DNA of 22,683 bases from Nitrospinota bacterium (GCA_016176845.1 JACOWJ010000035.1:1-22683), one strand, 5' to 3'. Numbered from the stretch's first letter, positions 8,135-15,893 are shown. Program-made: numbers and translations. Notes: generated by a model not told the origin, from the sequence alone.

Positions 8135-9364
8135 ATGGATCCGGAGAGATACGCGCTGGAAAATCTGGCGATCTGGCTGGGCGTGGGGGTCGAGCGGTTC
8201 CGGTCCCTCCTGACCGGAGAGCAGTTAAGGGAGCTTTACGCCTCCCTGGTCGTCCAGCCCATCCCTCCCCACGAGCGGCTCCTCCGAAGGCTCCTTCAGC
8301 CCGTGATGGGGAGCTGCCCGCCGGGACTGAGGCGCGTGGTCACCGGCATCCTGAAGCAGGCCAGAAATCTTACCGTAAACCGACATGGCCGGCCGAAGTT
8401 GGCCGCCCCCAGGAATGAAAATGGGCTCCAGAGAGACGCCGGCATTTTCACGGTAAAAATGTCCGGGTCCCACCGTAGCCTGTTTTCGTTGCCGGGGGGG
8501 GACAAATCTGCCTGGCCATGGCGGTTTAAAGGGAAGAAGCCTGAAAGGCTCAGGGAGTGTTCCGCTGCCCGGCTGTTCCTGGAGCTCAAAGAGCTCTTGG
8601 GGGTCGATGGGATCGATTGGGGCGGTGCGAGGTCGGTGGTCTGCCTGACCCACGACGTGGACAACCTGGAGGGCTATCGGTTCATCGAGCAGGTGACGGC
8701 CATGGAAGAGCGGTATGCCGTTCGCTCCTCCTTCAACTTCCTGACCGGCTGGGAATACCAGATCGACCCAGAACTGATCTCCCACCTCGGCCGCGCGGGC
8801 TACGAGGTCGGCCTGCACGGCCTCACCCATGACATCGCCCTGGGGTTCCGGGGCCGGCAGGAGATCCGTCGGCAGATCACCGCCGCGATCGAGGGCCTGC
8901 CGATGAGGGCGGAGGGCTTTCGGGCTCCGGCCCTGGCGGTCAGCCAGGAGCTGTTAAGCGTCCTCGACGAGCTTGGCTTCGCGTACGACTCCTCCCTTTC
9001 CGTCACCAGCCGGTATTTTCGGGGGGTGGGGATCTGCCTCCCCTACCGCTACCCCGGCCTGAACCTCTGGGAGGTGCCCCTGGCCATCCAGGACGACACC
9101 CTCTTCCGCGACCTTCGCCTGAGCGAGGAGGAGGGGTTTCAGGTGATGAAGGAGCTGGTGGAACAGGTGCAGGCTCTGGGAGGGGTTGCGGTGATCAATG
9201 CCCATCCCTGCATCATCCGGAAACGGCCGGGGTTTTACCAGAAGTTGCTGGAGTACTTGGGGGAGGAGGAGGAGGAGATCCGGTGTATCCCCGTGGGGGC
9301 CCTGGTCCGATACCTGGAGGGATGCCGTTTGACTAAAGAAGGCAAAATGCAAAATGCAAAATGA
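8135..9364 (+). CDS. Polysaccharide deacetylase (NodB-like) with an in-frame palindromic insertion
   Basis: The 409-residue protein carries a NodB-homology domain from about residue 165. The metal site is formed by the LTHDVD motif (D174, with D176 nearby) and H228/H232 in GLHGLTHD; GFRAPA at 261-266 is a further family motif. Such enzymes remove N-acetyl or related groups from glycans or glycolipids. ATG 8135 is preferred over 8120 because it follows the previous stop by one base and has GGAG/GGGGTGG upstream. Residues 81-132 are encoded by a 153-bp palindrome (8376-8528) and do not look like deacetylase sequence; the insertion lies before the catalytic domain, so activity may be kept. The last residues (KEGKMQNAK) and the stop come from a gcaaaatg-type repeat. 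Confidence 0.88.
   Translation: MDPERYALENLAIWLGVGVERFRSLLTGEQLRELYASLVVQPIPPHERLLRRLLQPVMGSCPPGLRRVVTGILKQARNLTVNRHGRPKLAAPRNENGLQRDAGIFTVKMSGSHRSLFSLPGGDKSAWPWRFKGKKPERLRECSAARLFLELKELLGVDGIDWGGARSVVCLTHDVDNLEGYRFIEQVTAMEERYAVRSSFNFLTGWEYQIDPELISHLGRAGYEVGLHGLTHDIALGFRGRQEIRRQITAAIEGLPMRAEGFRAPALAVSQELLSVLDELGFAYDSSLSVTSRYFRGVGICLPYRYPGLNLWEVPLAIQDDTLFRDLRLSEEEGFQVMKELVEQVQALGGVAVINAHPCIIRKRPGFYQKLLEYLGEEEEEIRCIPVGALVRYLEGCRLTKEGKMQNAK
8376..8528. repeat. 153-bp palindromic element inside a coding sequence
   Basis: The arms are collinear without gaps around a centre at 8452. Outer ends are taaaccg (8376-8382) and cggttta (8522-8528), then catggcc against ggccatg, and a core cattttcacggtaaaaatg at 8443-8461. 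The length is 51 codons and it stays open in the host frame. Because of its symmetry, the reverse strand is also open and encodes a related peptide. Shared residues include NRHG, NEN and IFTVKM on both strands. The behaviour matches Rickettsia palindromic elements, which insert in frame into genes, although the sequence is not recognised as one of them. Confidence 0.85.
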
Positions 9365-9430
9365 AGAGGCCTGGCAGTAAAGTCTTTCTTCATTTTTCAT
9401 TTTTCATTTTTCACTTTGCATTTTGCATTC
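9341..9430. repeat. gcaaaatg-family intergenic palindromic repeat, copy 2
   Basis: gcaaaatgcaaaatgcaaaa at 9342-9361 is followed, after a short loop, by repeated cattttt words and ctttgcattttgcattc ending at 9430. The arms can form a long AT-rich hairpin. The left arm overlaps the 3' end of the deacetylase gene and supplies its TGA stop. The structure may also end transcription, which is inference. Confidence 0.8.
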
Positions 9431-9457
9431 GTCTTCGATTAGGAGGGTAGGATTCCG

Positions 9458-10135
9458 GTGAAAGAAGCATCCAAAGCGAAGGGAAGCAAGTGGAGGCACA
9501 AGCTGGTGGCGATCTCCCTGGTGATGGGATTCGTCCTGCTGGCCCTGTACACCAAGGTCTACCTCAGCTCGCAGTCCGAGTACCGCAAGGCCGTGGAGGC
9601 CTCGCAGCGGCAGGAGGTCAAGACAGCCATCACCCATTATCAGAGGTCCATCCAGTGGTACGCCCCTTTGAATCGTTATGTGGTGGATTCGGCCCAGAGC
9701 CTCTGGAAGATCGGCCAGGGGGCCGAAGGCCGGGGGGATGGCGAGTTGGCCCTGGAGGCCTATCGTGCTCTGCGAAGCGGGCTCCTGTCCACCCGAAGCC
9801 TCTACACCCCCCATGCCGGCTGGTTGGAGCGGTGCAACGAGCGGATTGCGGTTCTCGAGGCCGCAAAAAGGCCTACTTCAAAGGCCAACCAGGGGAAATC
9901 CTTCGAGGAAAGAAAGGCGGAAAGGCTCCATCTCCTGAGAAAGACCCATGCCCCCGACCCCTTCTGGTCCGTTGTCCTGGAGGTGGGCTTCCTGGGATGG
10001 ATCGGGGGAGCCGTGGGCTTCATCTTCCAGGCCATCACGCAGGAGGGACGCCTCCACCGCAGGAAGGCCCTAGGCTGGGGAGGGCTGATCGTGATCTGTT
10101 ACGCCTTGTGGGTGATCGGGATGGCCTGGGCATAG
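9458..10135 (+). CDS. Small membrane protein with a periplasmic/cytoplasmic helical middle
   Basis: The 225-residue product starts at GTG 9458, chosen because AGGAGGG lies at 9441-9447. Residues about 15-35 form one membrane segment. A helical, TPR-like middle follows (AITHYQRSIQWYAPLNR, then ALEAYRALRSGLL), and two more membrane segments lie near residues 170-192 and 204-224. No catalytic motif is seen. The middle may bind a partner protein and hold it at the membrane. It follows the deacetylase by one repeat element and shares its GC-rich codon use, so it probably belongs to the same cluster. I do not recognise a named family. Confidence 0.8.
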   Translation: MKEASKAKGSKWRHKLVAISLVMGFVLLALYTKVYLSSQSEYRKAVEASQRQEVKTAITHYQRSIQWYAPLNRYVVDSAQSLWKIGQGAEGRGDGELALEAYRALRSGLLSTRSLYTPHAGWLERCNERIAVLEAAKRPTSKANQGKSFEERKAERLHLLRKTHAPDPFWSVVLEVGFLGWIGGAVGFIFQAITQEGRLHRRKALGWGGLIVICYALWVIGMAWA

Positions 10136-10239
10136 GGGACTGCTTCCTTGATTCCCCCAGAGTCAGGTGGCATAATAGAGCATAAAAAGCTTGGCTTTGT
10201 TCTTCGCTAATTCTTGAATCAGCAAAAAGCATTCTTAGA

Positions 10240-10599
10240 ATGATGGAGTTTTTCAAACCCATGAGCTTCGACATTTCGCTATGGGAAAGACTTAATGAAG
10301 AAAGGCATGCCTTTCGGGAGGCAATGCGGTTAGAGACCTTAGCCAAGACCATAGAATCCCTTAGGAGCTATTTTTCAAATAAGAAAGTGGACAAAGTATT
10401 TATTACGGGATCTGTTTTAAGAGAATGTTTTTTTTATGATTTCTCTGATATAGATATTGCCGTAGAAGGATTGAAGGAAAGCTATTTTATAACTCTTTCA
10501 GAACTTGAAGAGCTTCTTCAAAGACAGGTGGATCTTATAGAACTTGAAAATAGCAAAATAAGTGATTCTATAAAAAACAAAAGCATACAGATAAAATGA
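10240..10599 (+). CDS. mntA: MntA-type minimal nucleotidyltransferase antitoxin
   Basis: The 119-residue protein has the MNT nucleotidyltransferase fold motif: GS at 57-58 (FITGSVLRE), then 11 residues and the metal-binding pair D70/D72 in SDIDIAVEG, with a likely third acidic residue at D98 (VDLIEL). In HepT/MntA (type VII) modules the antitoxin adds AMP to a tyrosine of the HEPN toxin and so blocks its RNase activity; that mechanism is known for the family and inferred here. The start is uncertain: ATG 10240, 10243 or 10261 are all in frame, and GGAG at 10245-10248 would fit the last. The next gene overlaps by four bases. The pair is AT-rich against GC-rich neighbours. Confidence 0.85.
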   Translation: MMEFFKPMSFDISLWERLNEERHAFREAMRLETLAKTIESLRSYFSNKKVDKVFITGSVLRECFFYDFSDIDIAVEGLKESYFITLSELEELLQRQVDLIELENSKISDSIKNKSIQIK

Positions 10600-11060
10600 A
10601 AAAAGAAAACATTGCTTTACTTTTAGGCTATTTAAGATCTCAAAAAGAAGTTATAAATAAAATATTGTTAGAAATTAAGGAAAAATTGCCATATAATAAA
10701 GAAAATACCGTATATCTTGGTTATCTCTTTCATAATTTCTATTGTGCATTCGAGGATCTTTTCCAGGAGATAGCCAAAACTTTTGAAAATAGGATAGAAG
10801 ATCCATCTCGATATCATCGAGAGCTTCTTAAGCGGATGCATATAGAGGTACCTGGCATAAGGCCTTTCCTCCTTTCGGAAGAGAGCTATCGAATCATGGA
10901 TGAATTAAGGGGGTTCAGACATATCTTTAGACATTCTTATGATTACGAACTTTCTCCTAAAAAGATAGAAGACCTTAAGGAGCTCCTTTTGAAGCGATGG
11001 GAGATTATCGATAAAGATCTAACAATTTTTGGAGAATTTTTAGAAAAGGCCCTTTTCTGA
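10596..11060 (+). CDS. hepT: HepT-type HEPN ribonuclease toxin
   Basis: The 154-residue, all-helical protein carries the diagnostic RX4HXY motif as R108, H113 and Y115 (RHIFRHSYD). In characterised HepT toxins these residues cut RNA, and the tyrosine is the AMPylation target of MntA. The start sits in an ATGA overlap with the antitoxin gene, the usual coupling for such pairs. The protein is somewhat longer than the compact DUF86-type HepT, so it is a larger HEPN subtype; the N-terminal region contains an additional helical stretch. The AT-rich composition suggests horizontal acquisition. The gene converges on cbiB, with a gap of 53 bases between the two 3' ends. Confidence 0.85.
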   Translation: MKKENIALLLGYLRSQKEVINKILLEIKEKLPYNKENTVYLGYLFHNFYCAFEDLFQEIAKTFENRIEDPSRYHRELLKRMHIEVPGIRPFLLSEESYRIMDELRGFRHIFRHSYDYELSPKKIEDLKELLLKRWEIIDKDLTIFGEFLEKALF

Positions 11061-11113
11061 GACCTCAGTCTTTCACTTGGACCGGCTGCCCCGGGCTTGC
11101 CAAGTTCCTGATT

Positions 11114-12064
11114 TTATTCCATCCAACCTAAAAATAGCTCTCCCAACAGCAACCCCAGCAAAGAGGTCGCCAGCATCAGCCGGTTTGCTTTCCCGATATC
11201 TCCCACCTCCAGGGGTTTCCGCCGCGGCCCGATGAGGGGCTTCGGAGAGGGAGCTCCCCCATAATAGTTCACCCCACCCAACTGTATTCCCAGGGCCCCG
11301 GCCACGCCGGCTTCGGACAGGCCGCTGTTGGGGCTGGGGTTCTTGCGGCCATCGCGCCGGATGGCTGCCCAGCAGCCCCGCATATCCTGGCGGCAGAGAA
11401 GGGCAGCCAGGGGGAGCAGGCCGGCGGCCAGGCGCGCGGGCAGGTAGTTGGCCAGGTCATCCAACCGGGCCGAGGCCCAGCCGAGGCGCAGGTAGCGGGG
11501 GTTTTTGTATCCCACCATGGAATCGAGGGTGTTGACCGCCTTGTAGGCGAGGGCCAGGGGGGCTCCCCCCAGGAAGGCATAGAAGAGCGGGGAGATCACC
11601 CCATCCACCAGGTTCTCGGCCACCGTCTCGATCGTGGCCCGCGTGACCTCCCTTTCATCCAACGCCTGGGTATCGCGTCCCACCAGTCCTCCCACCTGGC
11701 GCCGACCCTCCTCCAGCGCCCCGTTCTCCAGCAGCCGGGCCACCCGCATGCTCTCCTGACAGAGGGATTTGGCGGCCAGAGAGGTATAAATCAATAGGGT
11801 GGAGAGGGCGAAGCCCAGTGCGGGATGGACGACCTCCGCCCACCGGAGCAGTCCCCATGTCAGGACATAAGCTCCCCCCACTACCGTGACCGTCAAGAGG
11901 ACGCCGGCCAGCCGCTCGTTGAGCCGGCTGGCCCGCAGCAGGGCTTCCAGCTGGCGGATGGCCCACCCGATTCCCCGTACCGGATGGGGAAGCCAGCGCG
12001 GGTCGCCCAGGAGCAGGTCCAGGAGGTAAGCGAGCAAGATGGAAAGGGGAAGGGCGGTGTCCAT
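11114..12064 (-). CDS. cbiB: Adenosylcobinamide-phosphate synthase
   Basis: The product is the 316-residue CbiB/CobD membrane enzyme, which joins aminopropanol (or its phosphate) to adenosylcobyric acid during cobalamin synthesis. Recognisable family features are LLAYLLDLLLGDP near the start, HPVRGIGW, the segment TIETVAENLVDGVISPLFY, MVGYKNPRY, and the signature DGRKNPSPNSGLSEAG. Several membrane helices are present. AAAGG upstream of the ATG can serve as ribosome binding site. It begins 26 bases after the stop of the SDR/MaoC gene, so the two are probably co-transcribed. It is the only corrinoid gene seen, although the window encodes three B12-binding enzymes. Confidence 0.93.
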   Translation of the reverse strand: MDTALPLSILLAYLLDLLLGDPRWLPHPVRGIGWAIRQLEALLRASRLNERLAGVLLTVTVVGGAYVLTWGLLRWAEVVHPALGFALSTLLIYTSLAAKSLCQESMRVARLLENGALEEGRRQVGGLVGRDTQALDEREVTRATIETVAENLVDGVISPLFYAFLGGAPLALAYKAVNTLDSMVGYKNPRYLRLGWASARLDDLANYLPARLAAGLLPLAALLCRQDMRGCWAAIRRDGRKNPSPNSGLSEAGVAGALGIQLGGVNYYGGAPSPKPLIGPRRKPLEVGDIGKANRLMLATSLLGLLLGELFLGWME

Positions 12065-12090
12065 GTCCTTTTTCAGCTTTCAGCATTGAG

Positions 12091-14688
12091 CTAACTTGAT
12101 TCCTTCTCTACCTCTGCCAGCCCATCGACAATCACCTTTTCGCCTTTCTGGTTGCGGGTCTCCAGGCTCAGGACGAACTGCCCATCGTTTTCCCGCTCCA
12201 ACCAGCCCTGGGTGGTCAGCACGTCCCCCGGGAGGACCGGCCGGGCAAAGCGCACGGACAGCCGCTTGAGCCGGATGGGATCCCCGATCAGGTATTCGTC
12301 CACCACGGCCTTTCCCACGAGGGCCATGGTGCAAAGCCCTTGGAGGATGATCCCGGGAAATCCGGCCGCCCGGGCCAGCTCCGGGTCGGTATGGATGGGG
12401 TTGACGTCCCCCGAGGCCCGGGCATATCGCAGGGGCTGGTCCGGGGTGACGAGCATCTGGGCCGAGAAAGCCGGCTCAGGCCGGACGATCGCTGCCTCTG
12501 CCGGAGCACCCTCCCCCTTCCCTTCGGCCCTGGCCCCTGTCTCCCTGCGGAAGAAGAGCCCCATGGAGGCCTCCACCACCGGCACTCCCTCCCGGTAGAG
12601 CCATTGGTTCAGGGTCAAAAGCTGCCCCTTGGGCTTCTCCTCGATCGCGATGATCACGGACCGGGGTGCCAGAAGGTCCCATGGGCGGATCGGGGCATGG
12701 AAACGCATATCCTGGGCGCCATGGACCAGGAGGGCCAGGTTGGCCCGCAGCTCTTCATCCCCCAAGACCCTCATCATCAGCTCCTTGAAAAGGACCACGG
12801 CGTAAAGGGGAGGGGCGATGATCCCGCCGGGTTGTTCTTCGTCCAGGTAGTGGGGATTGGGGTCATTGGTGGCCAGGGCGTACTCCTTCATCTCCGGCGG
12901 ACGGGCGAAGACGGCCCGGGAGCGGTACTTCTTACCCAAGCACCCCCGGTTGAGGCCCATCGGCTCGGGCGGTTTCTCCTCGGGGGCCAGCAGGCCGGGC
13001 TTGAACTCGAAGATATGGCGGAACTTAATCAGGCCGCTGAGATTATCCGCCTTGAGCTTGCCGGCCGAAAAAAGTTGTTGGGCGTCGAGCCGGCCCTCCA
13101 TCAATTCGATCAGCGTCTCGATATCGGCCCGGATGGTGCACGTGGGGGTCTCGGTCCGTCCCGGGGAGAGGCTGAGCTCCTTGTTCCGAATGGCCAGGGT
13201 ACAGCTTTCCACCCCATCCACCTCCAGGCAGAAGGTTCCGTTCCACCCCCCGGCCTTCTCGGCCCTGAAGGCCTTGGGCAGGTTCTCGAAAAGGGCGCGA
13301 AGCCGGGCCTGCTGTTCGGCCTTGACGAGCGTGGGGGCGGCCGCCGGGGCCGCCCTCTCCGACCCAGGAGCTGTTCGAAAATCTCCAGCGAAGGCGTGAC
13401 CTTGAGCGCCCCGCTGAGGGGAAGAAGCGTCTCCGGCCGGGTAGCGAAAAGCCTCCCCCTCGGCCAGCTCCTTGGCCCTCTTCAGGTTGAAGGCCTGGCG
13501 GAACTTGACCAGGTCGGCCAGGTTGTCGGTCTTGATCTTGCCCGCCAGGAAGGCCTTGGTCCCGTCCACCTTGCCCTCGATCATGCCGGCGAGGGTCTCG
13601 GCATCCACCTGGATGGTGCAGCTGGGCGTTCCCGCCCTGCCCGGGGAGAAACGGCTCTGATCTCCCTCGATTGAAAGGGTGAGGTCCCGGGCCCCTGCGA
13701 TCTCGAAGTGGAGCGTGGCGTGCCACCCGGGGGCCTTGCCGGGGCTGAAGACCTGCGGCAGATGCTCGAAGATCCGCTCGATCCGGCCGGCGAGGTCCGC
13801 CGGACCCCGCGCCTCCTCTTTTCCCTTCTCCTCCCCCGGCCGGGCTGCCGGCTGAGCTGCTTCGGCGATCTCGGCCAGCCGCTCGTGGATCTCCTGAGGG
13901 GTCCAGAGTCCCGACGCTTTGGTGGCCCCAGGGGAGGTGATCATCTGATACTCGAAGATCTGTTGGCCGTGGATCCCGAAGACCCGGCCGGTGACCTCCC
14001 TGGCAAGGTCGGAGGTGAGGAAGAGCACCAGGGGGGAGGCCTGCTCAGGACGCATCTCTTCGGGGATAGCGGGGACATCCTCCGTCATGCGGGTCTTGGC
14101 CAGGGGGGCGATGGCATTGACGGTGATCCCCTCCCGGGCCAACTCCAGGGCAGCGATCCGGGTGAGGCCGTAGATGCCGGCCTTGGCGGCCCCATAGTTA
14201 GCCTGGCCGAAGTTCCCCTTGAGCCCCGCCAGGGAGGTGGTGTTGACGATGCGCCCTCCCCGGCCCAGCTGCTTCATGGCGCGGGCTGCGGCCTGGGTGC
14301 AGGAGAAGGTCCCCTTGAGGTGGACGGCGATCACGCGATCCCACTCCTCCTCCTCCATCTTGAGGATCGTCCGGTCCCGGAGGATGCCGGCATTGTTCAC
14401 CAGGATGTCGATCCGGCCGAAGCGATCCAAGGCGGTCTGGATGATGGCCGCAGCCCCCTCCATCGTGGAGACATCGTGATAGTCCGGCGCTGCCTCCCCG
14501 CCCAGGGCCCGGATCTCCTCCACCACCTGATTGGCCGCCGCCTGCGTCCTGCCTGTCCCATCCCGGGAGCAACCCAGGTCGTTGACCACCACCTTCGCCC
14601 CCTCACGGGCCAGGGCCAGGGCATGGGAGCGCCCCAGGCCGCTCCCCGCTCCGGTTACCACCGCTACCTTTCCCTCGAGTAATCCCAT
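12091..14688 (-). CDS. MFE-2-like multifunctional protein: SDR, two SCP2 domains, two MaoC (hot-dog) domains
   Basis: The protein has 865 residues from ATG 14688, which follows GGAGG by about nine bases; an upstream in-frame start at 14745 has no such support. Residues 1 to about 255 are a short-chain dehydrogenase (TGAGSGLG at 12-19, NNAG at 98-101, S152, Y165, K169) close to the dehydrogenase part of peroxisomal multifunctional enzyme 2. Two SCP2 sterol-carrier-like domains follow (about 298-405 and 458-565). A degenerate MaoC domain lies at about 585-715. The last is an active-looking hydratase-2 domain with ASGDVNPIH (D761, H766). Together it could hydrate 2-enoyl-CoA and oxidise the 3-hydroxyacyl-CoA. 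Eukaryotic MFE-2 has the order SDR-hydratase-SCP2; here two SCP2 domains sit in the middle. Confidence 0.9.
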   Translation of the reverse strand: MGLLEGKVAVVTGAGSGLGRSHALALAREGAKVVVNDLGCSRDGTGRTQAAANQVVEEIRALGGEAAPDYHDVSTMEGAAAIIQTALDRFGRIDILVNNAGILRDRTILKMEEEEWDRVIAVHLKGTFSCTQAAARAMKQLGRGGRIVNTTSLAGLKGNFGQANYGAAKAGIYGLTRIAALELAREGITVNAIAPLAKTRMTEDVPAIPEEMRPEQASPLVLFLTSDLAREVTGRVFGIHGQQIFEYQMITSPGATKASGLWTPQEIHERLAEIAEAAQPAARPGEEKGKEEARGPADLAGRIERIFEHLPQVFSPGKAPGWHATLHFEIAGARDLTLSIEGDQSRFSPGRAGTPSCTIQVDAETLAGMIEGKVDGTKAFLAGKIKTDNLADLVKFRQAFNLKRAKELAEGEAFRYPAGDASSPQRGAQGHAFAGDFRTAPGSERAAPAAAPTLVKAEQQARLRALFENLPKAFRAEKAGGWNGTFCLEVDGVESCTLAIRNKELSLSPGRTETPTCTIRADIETLIELMEGRLDAQQLFSAGKLKADNLSGLIKFRHIFEFKPGLLAPEEKPPEPMGLNRGCLGKKYRSRAVFARPPEMKEYALATNDPNPHYLDEEQPGGIIAPPLYAVVLFKELMMRVLGDEELRANLALLVHGAQDMRFHAPIRPWDLLAPRSVIIAIEEKPKGQLLTLNQWLYREGVPVVEASMGLFFRRETGARAEGKGEGAPAEAAIVRPEPAFSAQMLVTPDQPLRYARASGDVNPIHTDPELARAAGFPGIILQGLCTMALVGKAVVDEYLIGDPIRLKRLSVRFARPVLPGDVLTTQGWLERENDGQFVLSLETRNQKGEKVIVDGLAEVEKESS

Positions 14689-14713
14689 CAGTGCTAGTCC
14701 TCCGTTTCTGAAT

Positions 14714-14846
14714 AGTGCCTGAACGAAAACCCATACTTTTGTCATTTCGACCGAAGGGAGAAATCTGTAAACGTTGTGATATCAACGGCAAAAAGATTTC
14801 TCGCTATGCTCGAAATGACAGTTTTGTCAGTTTTCGTTCAGGCACT
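14714..14846. repeat. 133-bp palindromic intergenic repeat
   Basis: The outer arms agtgcctgaacgaaaac (14714-14730) and gttttcgttcaggcact (14830-14846) are exact reverse complements. Inner arms gtcatttcgaccgaagg and agatttctcgctatgctcga-type words also pair, and the centre is tgatatca near 14780. Words of the form gtcatttcgag...gagaaatct occur as repeats in many bacterial genomes (general knowledge). It lies upstream of the SDR/MaoC gene and could act as a terminator or be a non-autonomous mobile element. Confidence 0.8.
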
Positions 14847-14849
14847 AAA

Positions 14850-14933
14850 TATTTACCGCAGAGACGCAGAGAAAACTACAAATTATGGAATATTCGGGTC
14901 CATTCTCTGCGCCTCTGCGTCTTTGCGGTAAAT
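14850..14933. repeat. Inverted repeat with accgcagagacgcagag arms
   Basis: atttaccgcagagacgcaga at 14850-14869 pairs with ctgcgtctttgcggtaaat at 14915-14933, and the inner gagaa/ttctc extends the stem. Similar ccgcagagacgcagag words are widespread in environmental genomes (general knowledge). It abuts the previous palindrome directly, and its right end touches the 3' end of the DUF4058 gene, where a hairpin could end transcription. Confidence 0.8.
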
Positions 14934-14937
14934 ACCT

Positions 14938-15741
14938 TTATTCGCGAAGCCCTATCTCGTGCAGGAGCTGGTCGGCCCAGGCCGCCTCCTCTTTCGTCAA
15001 TGGCGGGACCGGCTCCCTGGTATAGTCGATCCTCATGTCATACCTGGCCCGGTCGTACAGGTCGCTCAACATCGGCCCCAGCTCCACCACTGGCTCATTG
15101 TCTCCAGGTTGCAACGGTAGAGGAAAGGGAGGGATCGGGTCCGGCAGGTTGAAGAGGTAAAGGTCGGCTCGGGGCCTCCGTCGGGCGCGGCTGACCAGGA
15201 TGCGGTAGCAACCCCGGCGGCCGTCTCCCGCCATCCAGAGGGTCATGGGCTTCCCGCCTCTCAACAGGTCGATCTCCACCAGGTGGGTGCAACTGTCCAG
15301 GAGCCTCTGACGCTTCGTCTCATACTTTTCGCGGTTCTTATCGCCGGGCCGTTTGTTGGTCGGGGAAAGCAGCTCGATGACCGTGACCACCTTGCCGTCC
15401 GGCACGGTGCGCACTTCGAGATAGTCCTCATAGAGGATATCAGTAACCGGGACGTGGACGGTCACCGGGGAGGCTACCGCGCTGGACGGGTAGGATGCCG
15501 GGTGAATGGGTTCGGCGGTACGAGGGATCTCGTAAATCGTCACATCTGGACAGATGTCGGCTGGTTTAGTCTCCGGGTCCGGTGTCAGGATGACGGTCCG
15601 TTGCCGCACCACGACGCTATACCGTGGCTGTAATTGGGGGACCAATACATCGCGCAGGGCGATCACCAGGCTGTCGTGCACATCGGGCCACAGGCCGGGA
15701 TTTTCTAGCCAGGGGTTCATCCCTGGAAAGGGGGAAGGCAT
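14938..15741 (-). CDS. DUF4058 family protein
   Basis: The 267-residue protein opens with MPSPFPGMNPWLENP, the hallmark start of DUF4058 proteins. ATG 15741 is chosen for this and because GGAGG lies about nine bases upstream; an in-frame extension of 11 residues (to 15774) runs into the adjacent repeat and is not credible. The middle contains the restriction-endonuclease-like run VVTVIELLSPTNKRPGD with acidic and lysine residues, so a nuclease-like fold is plausible, but no activity is established for the family. Members are common in cyanobacteria and other environmental bacteria. It lies between two repeat clusters and shows no obvious functional tie to the genes around it. Confidence 0.88.
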   Translation of the reverse strand: MPSPFPGMNPWLENPGLWPDVHDSLVIALRDVLVPQLQPRYSVVVRQRTVILTPDPETKPADICPDVTIYEIPRTAEPIHPASYPSSAVASPVTVHVPVTDILYEDYLEVRTVPDGKVVTVIELLSPTNKRPGDKNREKYETKRQRLLDSCTHLVEIDLLRGGKPMTLWMAGDGRRGCYRILVSRARRRPRADLYLFNLPDPIPPFPLPLQPGDNEPVVELGPMLSDLYDRARYDMRIDYTREPVPPLTKEEAAWADQLLHEIGLRE

Positions 15742-15765
15742 AAAGAAACACCTCCTTGCTCGCTT

Positions 15766-15893
15766 CGCTCGCATTGCAAATGGGAAATTGCAAAGTGCAA
15801 ATTGTAAATTTCAGGCCGAAAACCTGCTAATTTCTTCTTCCATTTTAAAATTTCCAATTTCCAATTTTCAATTTCCAATTCGCCTCCGAAGTG
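15766..15893. repeat. gcaaaatg-family intergenic palindromic repeat, copy 3 (gcaaattg variant)
   Basis: It begins with the small hairpin gctcgcttcgctcgc, then words of the type gcaaatgggaaattgcaaag, and after a middle segment the answering words atttccaatttccaatttt. The arms are imperfect complements. It fills most of the gap between the aldehyde dehydrogenase and DUF4058 genes; the similar hairpin ctcgcttcgcgag starts copy 4. Confidence 0.7.

Noticed and set aside
8296-8664. Minus-strand frame across the deacetylase palindrome as a separate gene
   Set aside because: It is open because the palindrome mirrors the host frame; flanking parts have no protein-like features. It is informative only as evidence for the palindrome.
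13350-13450. Linker between the two SCP2 domains as another palindromic intrusion
   Set aside because: Only short local hairpins are visible and an alanine/glycine-rich linker is expected there, so the evidence is too thin.
12340-13674. Plus-strand open frame of 444 codons opposite the SDR/MaoC gene
   Set aside because: Antisense shadow caused by high GC at third positions; no family features, while the minus strand shows clear domains.
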